Source: Vulcanimicrobiota bacterium
Lineage (GTDB): Bacteria > Vulcanimicrobiota > Xenobia > Xenobiales > JADMJV01
Direction: 5' to 3'
Assembly: GCA_023447635.1 (NCBI GenBank)
Contig: JAEXNA010000246.1
Location: 58,908-122,907, forward strand
DNA length: 64,000 nucleotides
Positions 54,931 through 63,875 of the stretch are shown in pieces; within the stretch, counting starts at the first letter, position 1, and each line of letters begins with the position of its first letter. The position numbers and the translations under genes are program-made. Under the pieces are notes generated by a model. The model searched no databases, was not told the origin of the DNA, and saw only the letters and a list, made by a program, of their open reading frames with translations.

Positions 54931-55730
54931 GGTCGCCGCCCCTTCCCTTTCCCAGCCCGCTCGACCTTTGTCCGACTCAGTAACAAGGTCAGGTTCGACC
55001 GTTCCTCGTCCCAGCGCGGCAGGTCGACCCATTGCGGAATCAGGTCAGCCTGCCGGGCCATTGTGGCGATCTGGGCCCGGGAGAAAAGACCCAGACGGTG
55101 CCGCTCCTCCCGGCTGCTCAGCGAGCCGTCGATGCGCTCCAGGAACAGGTAAACCACCTCGAGCCAGCTATCATCCGGGTCCGGGTCCCACTCGTAGTGG
55201 GTCAGGGTCACCTCGCGCCCGTCCTCTTCGAAGGTGGTCAGGTAGCGATAGGGACCTTCGAAATCGTCCGTCACCGCGTCGACCTTGACCAGCGCCAATC
55301 CGTCCTCTTCCAGATGCCTGGCGATGGTACGAAAGAGCGCTTCGACCTCAGGGGTCCTGGTCAGATAGCAGAACGAGTCGTGCACCGTGACCAGGGGGAA
55401 ACGGGCCTCGTGCTCGAGGACGGTCATGTCGGCCTGAACCCTGTCGAACTGCGGCAGCAGGCTGTGCAGGCGCTCGAGCATGGCGGCGGAGCGGTCGACC
55501 GCCAATCCGCCCAGGTCGCCCTCCCACCCTTCGACCAGATGGTAGAGATGATGGCCGCCGCCGCTGCCCAAATCCAACAGACGCAAAGGGCCGCCCCCTC
55601 GACTCTCTTCACCCAGACGCTCTCGAATCAGGTCGAGCCAGACCGACATCTCTTCTTCATAGGCGTGCAGCGGCGCGACCAGAGGCCAGAGATGCGAGTG
55701 AAGGTCGTAGAGGGGGTAGCCGGCGGTCAT
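54927..55730 (-). CDS. Class I SAM-dependent methyltransferase
   Basis: The 267-residue protein has the SAM motif LLDLGSGGGHHLYHL near residue 50, AVDRSAAM at beta-2 and VTVHDSFCYL after it. The C-terminal part (VTLTHYEWDPDPDDSWLEVVYLF) is of the Methyltransf_25-type family that often modifies small molecules or lipids. The ATG overlaps the upstream stop (ATGA) and its stop overlaps the MacA-like GTG, so it is embedded in the exporter operon. It may modify the exported compound; that is inferred from context. Confidence 0.8.
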   Translation of the reverse strand: MTAGYPLYDLHSHLWPLVAPLHAYEEEMSVWLDLIRERLGEESRGGGPLRLLDLGSGGGHHLYHLVEGWEGDLGGLAVDRSAAMLERLHSLLPQFDRVQADMTVLEHEARFPLVTVHDSFCYLTRTPEVEALFRTIARHLEEDGLALVKVDAVTDDFEGPYRYLTTFEEDGREVTLTHYEWDPDPDDSWLEVVYLFLERIDGSLSSREERHRLGLFSRAQIATMARQADLIPQWVDLPRWDEERSNLTLLLSRTKVERAGKGKGRRP

Positions 55731-56425
55731 CGTGCCCGTGCCAGCCTGCGCTGACTGTGGTCGATTTTGCTCTTCTCCATCAGCGTGGGGAAGTCGACGT
55801 CGTAGTACAGGCAGTCGCCGTGGCCAGAGAAGGCGCGGTCGACCCGGTAGCCCCAGTGGTTCAGCCAGTACTGGACTCGGTCGATGGACCAGACCTTCTG
55901 GCGAGGGTCCACGATGGCGTTACAGTCGCGCAGATCGCCAAGGAACCAGTCGCCGGTGATGGCGGTGCCTCGGTAGATCACGAACTGGTCGCTCTCGCTG
56001 TGCTTGGGGCAGTGGATCAGCAGGATCGGTTCTCCGTTGAGATCCAGGACGTGGGTCTCGCTGTCGAACACGTGGTCGAACACTTCGTAAGGGCGCCAAC
56101 CGGTCAGACGACCGACCAGGCGGTTTTCCACCTGACTTCGATGACCGACAAACAGCGCTTCGGGGAACGCTTCACGGAACGCCATCAAGTTCTGGCAGTG
56201 GTCCACGTGAGCGTGAGAGAGTAAGGCGTACTTCAGGGTAGCGCCGATCTGGCGCAGGCAGCGCTTGACGGCCTGCCAGGGGCGAGCGTCGCGACGCTGC
56301 TTGTAGGGCGGCATCTCGACTAAAGCGGCTTCATTGCCGTTGACCAGAAGCCAAACGGCGTTGCGGTAGGGGCCGTACGGCCCGAGCATCAAAATTCCGG
56401 GTGCCTGATGGGCAACATTCTTCAT
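55727..56425 (-). CDS. Metallo-beta-lactamase-fold hydrolase
   Basis: The protein is 232 residues from the ATG at 56425. A TTG at 56440 is just after GGAGG. The zinc-binding HxHxDH motif is SHAHVDHCQN near residue 80, with the later His in HCPKHSES (near 150), GDWF (where the family often has GDTL-type Asp) and SGHGD. The family covers lactonases, glyoxalases and ribonucleases, and the substrate is unknown. It is the first gene of the six-gene exporter operon, its stop overlapping the methyltransferase start. Confidence 0.85.
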   Translation of the reverse strand: MKNVAHQAPGILMLGPYGPYRNAVWLLVNGNEAALVEMPPYKQRRDARPWQAVKRCLRQIGATLKYALLSHAHVDHCQNLMAFREAFPEALFVGHRSQVENRLVGRLTGWRPYEVFDHVFDSETHVLDLNGEPILLIHCPKHSESDQFVIYRGTAITGDWFLGDLRDCNAIVDPRQKVWSIDRVQYWLNHWGYRVDRAFSGHGDCLYYDVDFPTLMEKSKIDHSQRRLARAR

Positions 56426-56539
56426 AGCGGGTGCAATCAACCTCCGAGGCGCCTCGAAGTTCCTTCAACGGAGCCTGGACCCTGCCCCGCTGGGCCCGAG
56501 CGCCACAGGATTTTTGCCTCGCCCTGCGTATCTTCGGCG

Positions 56540-57880
56540 ATGCAAGAAGTGTGGGCAAAGATCGTCGCTTTCCTGGAAGCGGCCAGTAAACAACGGCACA
56601 TGGTCGCCCTGCGCGACGGAATGATAGGTGCGGTCCCGATCATTCTGGTCGGCTCGACCTTTTTGCTGATCGGCGCTCAGGCTGAGGTGCTGGCTTATAT
56701 CCCGGGGATGAAAGAATCGGCATTCTATGCCTGGTACGTCAAGGCGACCCCGATGATGCTGCTCCCCTACCGCTTCACCATGGGTTTGCTGGCGCTCTAC
56801 GTCGCTTTCACCATCGCCGCCGCGCTGGCTAAAGAGTACGGGCTCCCGCCGATCCCCAACGGGCTGACGGCCATGGCGTGCTTGATGCTGACCGGAGAGA
56901 TGGTCAAAGCCGAAGTCCATGGCGCCGGCAGCAAACCAGAATGGGTGCTTGCGGTCAAGCCGCTGGGCGCGGAAGGGCTATTCCTGGCCATTTTCCTGGG
57001 CCTGCTCACGGTCGAGGTGTCACGACACCTGACCTACGTCCCCAAGGGAAAAGACGGAGAGGATGCCACCGGCGGCATCCCTCCAGCCGTGGTTCAGGCG
57101 TTCGCCTCGTTTTTCCCCATGCTGGCCTGCGTCGGTCTGATCTGGCTGGTTCGGCACGCTCTGGGCTTTGATCTTCACCACTTCATCATCGAGCAGACCC
57201 AGTGGATGAAAGACCTGGGCGACACCTTCCTGGCCATGCTGGTGATCAATATCTTTCTTCACCTCTTCGGTGTGGCCGGGGTTCACGGCATCTCCGTGAT
57301 CAACGCGGCCATGCTTCCGATCTGGCTGCAGTTCTTGACCGCCAACGCCGAAGCGCACGCCCAGGGACTCCCCCTCCCTTACGTGACGGCCTTCCCTTTC
57401 TATCAATGGTTTATCTGGATCGGCGGGGCGGGGGCGACGCTGGCCCCCACCGTGCGCTGTATGTTCAGCAAGAACGCCCACGTCCGACGCATCGGTCGCA
57501 TCTCGATCGTCCCGGCGATTTTCAACATCAACGAACCGTTGCTTTTTGGGCTGCCGGTAGTTGCCAATCCGGTCCTCGCGATCCCGTTTATCCTGGCTCC
57601 ACTGGCCTGCGGGACCGTAGCGTACTTCGCCACAGCCTGGGGCCTGGTCGGGAAAGCGTTCATCGAGGCGCCCTGGGTCATGCCGTGTTTTCTGGGCGCC
57701 TACCTGTCGACCTCGGACCTTCGCGCCGTGGTGCTGCTGCTGGTCAATTTTGCCATCTCGTACGTGATCTGGGCCCCTTTCGTGCGGGCCTACGAGCACC
57801 GGCTCGCTTCCGCCGCCGTTGCGGAAGGCGACAACCCGCAGCCTTCCGCCGTCGGAGAGTCAAAGGCCTCCCCCCACTAG
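56540..57880 (+). CDS. PTS cellobiose/lactose-type EIIC permease (orphan)
   Basis: The protein is 446 residues from the ATG at 56540 and has about ten membrane helices. The GVAGVHGISVINAAMLPIWLQ and FNINEPLLFGLPVVANPV segments are hallmarks of the PTS EIIC of the lactose/cellobiose/chitobiose (CelB/LacE/ChbC) family, which carries and phosphorylates a disaccharide. EIIA and EIIB domains are absent from the protein and from the window, as are HPr and EI. It may be an orphan, a sensor, or a transporter with distant partners. Only a weak ribosome-binding site is seen. Confidence 0.9.
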   Translation: MQEVWAKIVAFLEAASKQRHMVALRDGMIGAVPIILVGSTFLLIGAQAEVLAYIPGMKESAFYAWYVKATPMMLLPYRFTMGLLALYVAFTIAAALAKEYGLPPIPNGLTAMACLMLTGEMVKAEVHGAGSKPEWVLAVKPLGAEGLFLAIFLGLLTVEVSRHLTYVPKGKDGEDATGGIPPAVVQAFASFFPMLACVGLIWLVRHALGFDLHHFIIEQTQWMKDLGDTFLAMLVINIFLHLFGVAGVHGISVINAAMLPIWLQFLTANAEAHAQGLPLPYVTAFPFYQWFIWIGGAGATLAPTVRCMFSKNAHVRRIGRISIVPAIFNINEPLLFGLPVVANPVLAIPFILAPLACGTVAYFATAWGLVGKAFIEAPWVMPCFLGAYLSTSDLRAVVLLLVNFAISYVIWAPFVRAYEHRLASAAVAEGDNPQPSAVGESKASPH

Positions 57881-57950
57881 CCTTCGCCCTGGACGCTTTC
57901 CCCTGGGAGAAAAAGGGGAGTCCGCCCTCGATCACCGAAATCTCGAGGTA

Positions 57951-60095
57951 ATGCGTCGTTTTCTGAACTTCTGCCTGGTGCTGGTGCTGCTGGCCTCGGT
58001 CGGCTTCGTGCTGTACAAGGCGAAGATTCTCCCTTTCGCCCGCTCGAACTCGGGCGTTGCCTCGAACCCCACGCCGGCTCCGGTGGTCTCCCGCGACAGC
58101 CTGCGGATCAGCGTCTCGCACCGTCCGGAAGCGCTGCTGGTCAGCGCCCTCAAGCGACTGCTCGAGGCGGAAAACAGGACCATCGAGGTGGTGCCGTTCG
58201 ACCCGGAGAGCTCCTGGCTGGAGCTGGCCGCTGGCGAACTCGACCTGGTGATCGCCCCGGTTGGCGAAGCGGTCACCGCCCAGGCCCGTTTTCAGGCCGG
58301 CAAGTTCCTTTTTGCCAGCGGGATGTCCGAAGGCTACGACCTGGTTCTGGCCGCGCCCGCCCTGCAGGGAGCGCCCACCTCGCTGGGGATCTCGGGCAGC
58401 GAGGGCAGCGAACTGTTCGCCATCTCGAAGTTTCCCGAGGCCCGTCTGGTGGCCGCCGACGACCCCAAGCAGCTACAGGGTTGGCTGAGCGAGGGCGCCA
58501 TCGGAGCCGCCGTCCTACAAAGCGCCAGCCTGCCCCCGGAGCTGAGTCAGAGCGCCAAGCGGCTTAGCGCCACCAGCCCCCAGAGCCCCATGCCTACCGT
58601 AGTGGTGCTCTCCCGCGCCCTGAGCGAAGAAGGGACCGGCAACGCGACCCGCATCGAAGTGCTGCGCCACGCCCTGGATTCCTGGAACGGGCTGATCGGC
58701 TACCTGGCCAACCAGCCCGAACTGCTGCGCTCGACCCTGAAACAAGAAGCCGACGAGATGGGGGTCGATCTGGATACCCTGCTCAAAGACTACCGCTTCC
58801 TGACCCCGAATCAGGGCCGCGACGCCCTGCTGACCGGCTATCAGGACGGCGCCCTGAAGCAGACCTTCGACCTTCTGGTCCTGGCGCGCGTGGGCAACCT
58901 CAGCGCTCCCGACTGGAACTCCGTACTTGAGCTGCCGGTCTACCTGCAGTCCGTTTTGCCCGGGGGAGAGCAAGCCGCTACTCCTCCCACTCCCAGCGCC
59001 ACTCCCCAAGCCGTCGCTTCGGGCAGCCCCACGCCCGGCGCCCTCACTCCGACCCCGTCGGCTCCCAGCACCGGCGGCGACTCGGGAACCCATCACTATG
59101 CGGGCGCCGCACCGGCCGATCCCTGGCCCGAGCCGCTGAAGATGAAAAAGGTGGCCAAATCGTTGAGCTACCCGCCGGCTCTGGCCGGCTCCCTGGTAGG
59201 AGTCGCCACCGAAGGCGGATTCCAGGCCTACGGTATCGACGGCAAGCAAGTTTTCCAGAGCGCGCAAGGCGGGGCCCCTATCGCGGCCCCGGTAGGCGAT
59301 GACGGCCTCTTTTACCTGATGACCGCCGGCACGCTGAGCGCGCTCGACGCAAAAGGGAAAGCGGCCTGGAGCTACACGTTTGAAGGAACCCCCGGCGACA
59401 CCCTGGTCCTGACGCCGGGCGAAGTCGTGTTCACTCTCGAAACCTCTGGCGGGTACCAGATCGTGGCCGTCTCGCGCCAGAGCGGCGAGGTCACCTGGCA
59501 GGACGCTCTGAGCAACCCGCCCGCTTCCGCTCCGGTGGTCGCCGGAACAACCCAGCCCGCGGTTCTTCTGATCGATGAAGAAGGCACGCTGCGCGCCTGG
59601 AACGCTCGGACCGGCAGCGGCCTGTGGCAGGCCAGCGTCGGCAAGCCGACCTTCCTCGCTCCGGCCGCTCTGGGCGACGCCCTGGCTCTGAGCTTCCCCG
59701 AGGGCGGCGTGCGCCTGCTCTCGCTGGCCGACGGCTCCTCGCTCTGGGAGGCGGACCTGGGCACCTCGCTGACCAGCGGCCCTACCCTGACCGAAACTCT
59801 GGTTCTGATCCCTGCCCAGGATAAAACTCTGTACGCCCTGGACCGTACGAACGGAGAGATCCAGGGGAAGGCCCGACTCGCGGCTCCTCTTTCCACCCCG
59901 GCCGTGGTCGTGGACGATCACGTCTACTGCGCCGACGACTCGGGCAAGGTTCACTCCCTGGGCCTGCCGGGATTGGAGCTAAAGTGGAGTAAACCGCTGG
60001 CCCCGCAGGGCGTCGGTCTCAACGGACCGGTCTTCTCGAGCGACCTGTGGGCCCTGCTGGCCGACGACGGCACCCTGCTGGCGTATCCTCGTTAA
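57951..60095 (+). CDS. Membrane-anchored periplasmic-binding / PQQ-like beta-propeller fusion
   Basis: The 714-residue protein starts with a signal anchor (FCLVLVLLASVGFVLY). Residues about 45-340 look like a NMT1/SsuA-type (NitT/TauT family) periplasmic substrate-binding domain (LRISVSHRPEALLVSALKRLL, ELDLVIAPVGEA, DGALKQTFDLLVLARVG). A Ser/Thr/Pro linker (about 345-385) follows. A PQQ-like eight-bladed beta-propeller (about 395-714) carries repeated W or Y strands (GLWQASVGKPTFLAPAA; TLYALDRTNGEIQGKARL). The combination is unusual, and I know no characterised protein of this plan. It lies 70 bases after the EIIC gene. Confidence 0.75.
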   Translation: MRRFLNFCLVLVLLASVGFVLYKAKILPFARSNSGVASNPTPAPVVSRDSLRISVSHRPEALLVSALKRLLEAENRTIEVVPFDPESSWLELAAGELDLVIAPVGEAVTAQARFQAGKFLFASGMSEGYDLVLAAPALQGAPTSLGISGSEGSELFAISKFPEARLVAADDPKQLQGWLSEGAIGAAVLQSASLPPELSQSAKRLSATSPQSPMPTVVVLSRALSEEGTGNATRIEVLRHALDSWNGLIGYLANQPELLRSTLKQEADEMGVDLDTLLKDYRFLTPNQGRDALLTGYQDGALKQTFDLLVLARVGNLSAPDWNSVLELPVYLQSVLPGGEQAATPPTPSATPQAVASGSPTPGALTPTPSAPSTGGDSGTHHYAGAAPADPWPEPLKMKKVAKSLSYPPALAGSLVGVATEGGFQAYGIDGKQVFQSAQGGAPIAAPVGDDGLFYLMTAGTLSALDAKGKAAWSYTFEGTPGDTLVLTPGEVVFTLETSGGYQIVAVSRQSGEVTWQDALSNPPASAPVVAGTTQPAVLLIDEEGTLRAWNARTGSGLWQASVGKPTFLAPAALGDALALSFPEGGVRLLSLADGSSLWEADLGTSLTSGPTLTETLVLIPAQDKTLYALDRTNGEIQGKARLAAPLSTPAVVVDDHVYCADDSGKVHSLGLPGLELKWSKPLAPQGVGLNGPVFSSDLWALLADDGTLLAYPR

Positions 60096-60176
60096 GGTGG
60101 AGCGGCGAAGCTCAGCAGCGCGGGCAGGTCTCGCCGAAGGCCCTAGACGCAACTCCCGACAGCGCCGAGGTCAACC

Positions 60177-61265
60177 TCAGCGGGTCGCCCGCCAGGTCAG
60201 CGGTCCGCCCAGGAACGACAGGCCGATACTGCCAGAGCCCTGACCGGCTTTGACCTGCGCTTCCAGCGTCCCCGCCTTGTTCAGCCCTTCGCGCAGCGCT
60301 TTGCTGCCAGAGGTCGAAATCGGCGTCAGCGTTGCGTGGGCACTGCCGTCGGCGGCCACGGCGCCGCGCAGCGAATAGGTACCGTGCGCGGTCTGCAGGG
60401 AGCCGCCGCTGGGGCGATAGGCCAGGTCCAGCTGCAGGCGCCCGGTGACCGTCTCGTCCTTGAGCTGTAGGATCAGATTTCCGGTGACTCTGGCCTCCCC
60501 GACCATCCCTTCCAGCGGAAGCATAGCCGAGAGGCGCCCCTTCAGGGTCTCTTCGCAGCCGTTGCTGGTGAACTCATCTTCCAGAATCTGGACCTTCACC
60601 CCGTCCGGCGACGCCTTGTCCAGGAACAGACGCCCTTTCAGAGCCAGGTTGGCGGCCCGAGACTTCCCGGTGTTGGGGCATGGCTGAGAGCCGCGCAAGG
60701 CCAGGCGCACGATGCGCTGAGACGGAACCAGGGAAACGGTCCCGGTAAAGCTCCACCCGGCCTTTTCGAAGCGAACGTTGGCGCGCACCTCGTCGAGCCT
60801 CGGAACGGCCAGGTCCAGCGCCTCTCGCAAGGCTTCCCCGCGCTTACGTTCGGCGGGCACGCGAGCGTCGATCTGCCCCCGTTGGACCAGCAAGCGAAGG
60901 AAACGCTGCGGCTCTTTGCGGGTCTCTTCCCACCAGGTCGCCACCTCGAGCGGGTCAAGACCGGAAAAAGCGCGTTTTTCCAGTTCACCGCTGATCGGCG
61001 CCCAGATGGTGGCCCACTCTCCCGCCTTCAGCGGCTCTTGCTGCAGCAGTTCAGGCAGGCCTACCCGCTCCATGATAGCCCAGCTGGCGCTGGCTGACCC
61101 GTCAGGGAGCTGCTCGGTCGGTGGCCCCTGACGCAGATACGTCTCGACCATCTGTCGGCTGATGGTCCGCATCGCGGGGTCCTGCTGGGCCACGGCGGGC
61201 GCCCTCCAACCCCAACACAATCCCAGAAGCGTTCCCAAAATCAGGGAAAAGCGTAGACCTCTCAA
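60177..61265 (-). CDS. Secreted protein of unknown function, coupled to the lytic transglycosylase
   Basis: The protein is 362 residues from a TTG at 61265 that overlaps the upstream stop (TTGA), with GAAGGGTGAG upstream. It has a signal peptide (SLILGTLLGLCWGWRAPAVAQ). A helical first half (residues 35-150) is followed by a beta-rich second half (RVTGNLILQLKDETVTGRLQLDLAYR; SGSIGLSFLGG) with two Cys likely to form a disulphide. I recognise no family. Coupling to the lytic transglycosylase suggests a periplasmic partner or inhibitor, which is an inference. Confidence 0.6.
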   Translation of the reverse strand: MRGLRFSLILGTLLGLCWGWRAPAVAQQDPAMRTISRQMVETYLRQGPPTEQLPDGSASASWAIMERVGLPELLQQEPLKAGEWATIWAPISGELEKRAFSGLDPLEVATWWEETRKEPQRFLRLLVQRGQIDARVPAERKRGEALREALDLAVPRLDEVRANVRFEKAGWSFTGTVSLVPSQRIVRLALRGSQPCPNTGKSRAANLALKGRLFLDKASPDGVKVQILEDEFTSNGCEETLKGRLSAMLPLEGMVGEARVTGNLILQLKDETVTGRLQLDLAYRPSGGSLQTAHGTYSLRGAVAADGSAHATLTPISTSGSKALREGLNKAGTLEAQVKAGQGSGSIGLSFLGGPLTWRATR

Positions 61266-62929
61266 CTGCCAGAGCTCACCCTTCGGATCCCCTGGCGGGC
61301 TTCGAACATCTTCTGGAATTCGTGTCCGAAGCGAGGATTGATAACGATATGATGTTCATCACGACTGCTGCGGAGATAGATGCGGTCGAACAGATAATCC
61401 TGCTGAAGCTCTTTGAGCAGATTTTTCCGTTGGTCCGGGCTAAGGTTGGCGGTCGAAAAGCGAGCGGCCACGCCTTTGCCCTGCAGCTCTTTCTCCCAGC
61501 CAGACCGCCCTTCGGAGGCCTGTCCCAGTTCCAGGATCGGCAAGCGTGTCTCCTTGCCGTTGAGCCGGCTCAGACGGTCGCGCAGGTGCAGGAGATAGCC
61601 CACCGTCTCGGGCCGAACCCAGGCGTCGCGCTTGGCGCGAGGCTCGGGTTTCCAAGCCTCGTCAGGAAACTTGACCAGGAAACCGGCGTTCATCGCCTTC
61701 TTCAACCCGTCGTCGCCCAGGAACGTCGGCAGACCACGTACCTCTCCCGCCAGCTGAGGCAAGGAGTAGCGTTGCACCGCCTGGTTCAGGTAGGACTCTC
61801 CCGCCATCACGCCCGAGAGCGATCCGAGCACTTTCCAGGGATAGATGTCGCTTTCGTCCCCGAGCGCCAGGTGGCTGTTCGAGGGGGTCGTCTTCTCGCC
61901 CTCGACGGTGCGCAAGCCGTTGAGCATCTCGCGGCTGCGCGGGTCGTTCCACAGATCCAGATAGGTGACGTTCAGCTTCTCCAGCGCGTTCAGGAAGGAA
62001 CTGCGGTCGCTAGCCTGAGGATACAGCACGCTGGCGTCGTGGCGTCGCAGATAGTCGTAGAGGATATCGTCGTGGTTGAGGACCCCTTTGTGGTAGGCCC
62101 CGATGGCGTGGTCCACTCGCCCACCGTAGTTGGACAGCAGGTAGTCGAAAAACAGCACGACGTCTTCAAGATTACATTCCGCGATTGCGCGCTCGTCGCT
62201 GACCCCGGCCTCTTTGGCCATCTGGCGATGGCGCTGCTCGATATTGAGGCGGGCCGCCATGGCTTCCAGCTTTTTCGCCTTCTCGATGCGAGCCGGGTCC
62301 TTGTCGATGCCGCCCTGGTATCTTTCCCACTGGGCCTGCTCTTTCAGCCCGGCGGCCTTGCGGGCAGCGTACCGATGGGCTTCATCGACTGCTCCCCAGG
62401 TCATCTGACCCAAACCGGCCGCGTCGGCCCAGGAGACCTTGTCCGAACCGCCCGAGTTCTCCCAGGACGTGATGGCAAGCACAGGATAGAACGGAACGCC
62501 GTGGCGCTCGCACACCTTCTGCAACAGGTCCTTGTACTTGCGAATGGTTCGGTGGTTGGTGGCCAGGTCGTGATTTTCCGTCGGATGGTAGACCACGTGG
62601 TGGAAAGAGAGGATCTCGGCCACCATCTGGCGCTTCTGAACGTCGCTACGCTCGGGGAACACCTTCTCCAGCATGGTAGCGACGGCATCGATCTCGGCCT
62701 GCGGGTACTTTCCGTGAAGATAGTACTCGCGCAGCGTTCCCTGACCGCTCCACACGGGGCGAGGTGCGCTGGCGCTCGAGCCTTTGGCCCCCGAAACAGC
62801 GCTGAGAAGCTCCGTTTCGCTCGCCGACCCGCTGCCGTTCGCCACGGTTTTCGCCTTGGGTTGAGCACAGCCGCCCAGGAAGAGCGAACCGATCAGTAGA
62901 CACGCGCAGGAAAGGTGTTGAAGTCTCAC
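61262..62929 (-). CDS. Lipoprotein lytic transglycosylase-like protein
   Basis: The 555-residue protein has a lipoprotein signal peptide with lipobox LGGC (Cys21). An SLT-type catalytic domain (about 140-310) is indicated by the catalytic Glu157 in ITSWENSGG, then DAAGLGQMTWGA (family ASxxGAxGLMQ) and GGRVDHAIGAYHKG (family AxAAYNxG). The C-terminal 250 residues are helical and not assigned. It should cleave the glycan strand of peptidoglycan at the cell envelope. It is the first gene of a pair. Confidence 0.8.
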   Translation of the reverse strand: MRLQHLSCACLLIGSLFLGGCAQPKAKTVANGSGSASETELLSAVSGAKGSSASAPRPVWSGQGTLREYYLHGKYPQAEIDAVATMLEKVFPERSDVQKRQMVAEILSFHHVVYHPTENHDLATNHRTIRKYKDLLQKVCERHGVPFYPVLAITSWENSGGSDKVSWADAAGLGQMTWGAVDEAHRYAARKAAGLKEQAQWERYQGGIDKDPARIEKAKKLEAMAARLNIEQRHRQMAKEAGVSDERAIAECNLEDVVLFFDYLLSNYGGRVDHAIGAYHKGVLNHDDILYDYLRRHDASVLYPQASDRSSFLNALEKLNVTYLDLWNDPRSREMLNGLRTVEGEKTTPSNSHLALGDESDIYPWKVLGSLSGVMAGESYLNQAVQRYSLPQLAGEVRGLPTFLGDDGLKKAMNAGFLVKFPDEAWKPEPRAKRDAWVRPETVGYLLHLRDRLSRLNGKETRLPILELGQASEGRSGWEKELQGKGVAARFSTANLSPDQRKNLLKELQQDYLFDRIYLRSSRDEHHIVINPRFGHEFQKMFEARQGIRRVSSGS

Positions 62930-63028
62930 GTTGGGATGGAATTCGCAAGAGGCTAAAAGGTTCCCGCCGTTTTTTCTCCTCCCCGTTCTGGAAAGGCGCC
63001 CGGGGCGTCACGCCGAAGGCTTCCCGAT

Positions 63029-63388
63029 ATGAGTTTTGCGGGGAAACAGCTCGGTGCTCGGGGGGAAGCGGCAGCGCTGGCCTACCTGAATGGCCAGGGC
63101 TATCTTCTGGTCGAGAAAAACTATCGCCGGCGCGGCGGCGAAGTCGACCTGGTCCTGAAGGACGGGCCGACCCTGGTCTTTTGCGAGGTCAAAACCAGCC
63201 GGCTGGGGGTGGCGGGCGAAAGCTACGGAGCCCGCCAGCGTCGACGAATGCGCTCTCTGGTGCTGGCCTACCTGGGCCGCACTGGCTGGAGCGGCCCCGT
63301 TCGGGTCGACCTGCTGGCTCTCGACCGCGAGCCCGGTAGCCCGCTCTACCGCCCCACTCACTTCCAGAACGTGCTCGAAGATGACTAG
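63029..63388 (+). CDS. YraN/UPF0102 family nuclease-fold protein
   Basis: This 119-residue protein is a compact restriction-endonuclease-fold protein of the YraN family. The start motif is LGARGEAAALAYLNGQGY, and the predicted metal site is GGEVDLVLKDG followed by VFCEVKTS. The function of the family is unsettled, with links to DNA uptake and genome maintenance. It follows divergently from the lytic transglycosylase. Confidence 0.95.
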   Translation: MSFAGKQLGARGEAAALAYLNGQGYLLVEKNYRRRGGEVDLVLKDGPTLVFCEVKTSRLGVAGESYGARQRRRMRSLVLAYLGRTGWSGPVRVDLLALDREPGSPLYRPTHFQNVLEDD

Positions 63389-63473
63389 CGCGGTGACGGG
63401 TGAAGGGGCTGCAGGCAGGAGATAGGCCGCTTCGGAGAGGACTACCCCCTATCTTTATGCCTCGGAGGCTCAC

Positions 63474-63875
63474 GTGAACCTACTCAAAACCCTGCTCCTG
63501 GCCAGCGTTCTTCTGCTCAGCGGCGGCCTGGTCTGGGCCCAGGACGAGACCGCCCCCGCCGAGCGCTCCTTGACCGGCGACTGGAAGGTCATGCTGGAAA
63601 GCAGCAGCACGCGCAAAGCGATCTTTTTCCGCATCGAAGAAAAGGACGGCCGTTTCCGTGGCACCATGTCCTCAAAAGAGATCGGCAGCCAGGACATGGA
63701 CGGCCGCCGGGACGGTGACAAACTCCTGTTCTGGAGCACCTACACTTCGCGCGAAGGCGGCACCATGGAAAGCTCCTTCAAGGGCAAATGGGACGGCGAG
63801 GCGATCGTCGGCGACGCTCGTTTCTTCGAGCGCCCCTTCAAATTCCGCGCCGAACGGATGGCCAAGAAGGACTAG
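63474..63875 (+). CDS. Small secreted beta-rich protein
   Basis: The 133-residue protein starts at a GTG with GGAGG six bases upstream. It has a signal peptide (LLLASVLLLSGGLVWAQ) and a mature part with alternating strands and Trp residues (GDWKVMLES, GKWDGEAIVGDARF), consistent with a lipocalin-like or DUF-type single-domain barrel. The function is unknown. The remaining 125 bases of the window hold nothing I can support. Confidence 0.7.
   Translation: MNLLKTLLLASVLLLSGGLVWAQDETAPAERSLTGDWKVMLESSSTRKAIFFRIEEKDGRFRGTMSSKEIGSQDMDGRRDGDKLLFWSTYTSREGGTMESSFKGKWDGEAIVGDARFFERPFKFRAERMAKKD

Noticed and set aside
58515..59954. 479-residue minus-strand frame over the fusion gene
   Set aside because: It is antisense to the periplasmic-binding/propeller protein. 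The Gly/Gln/Arg composition and lack of start signals mark it as a shadow.
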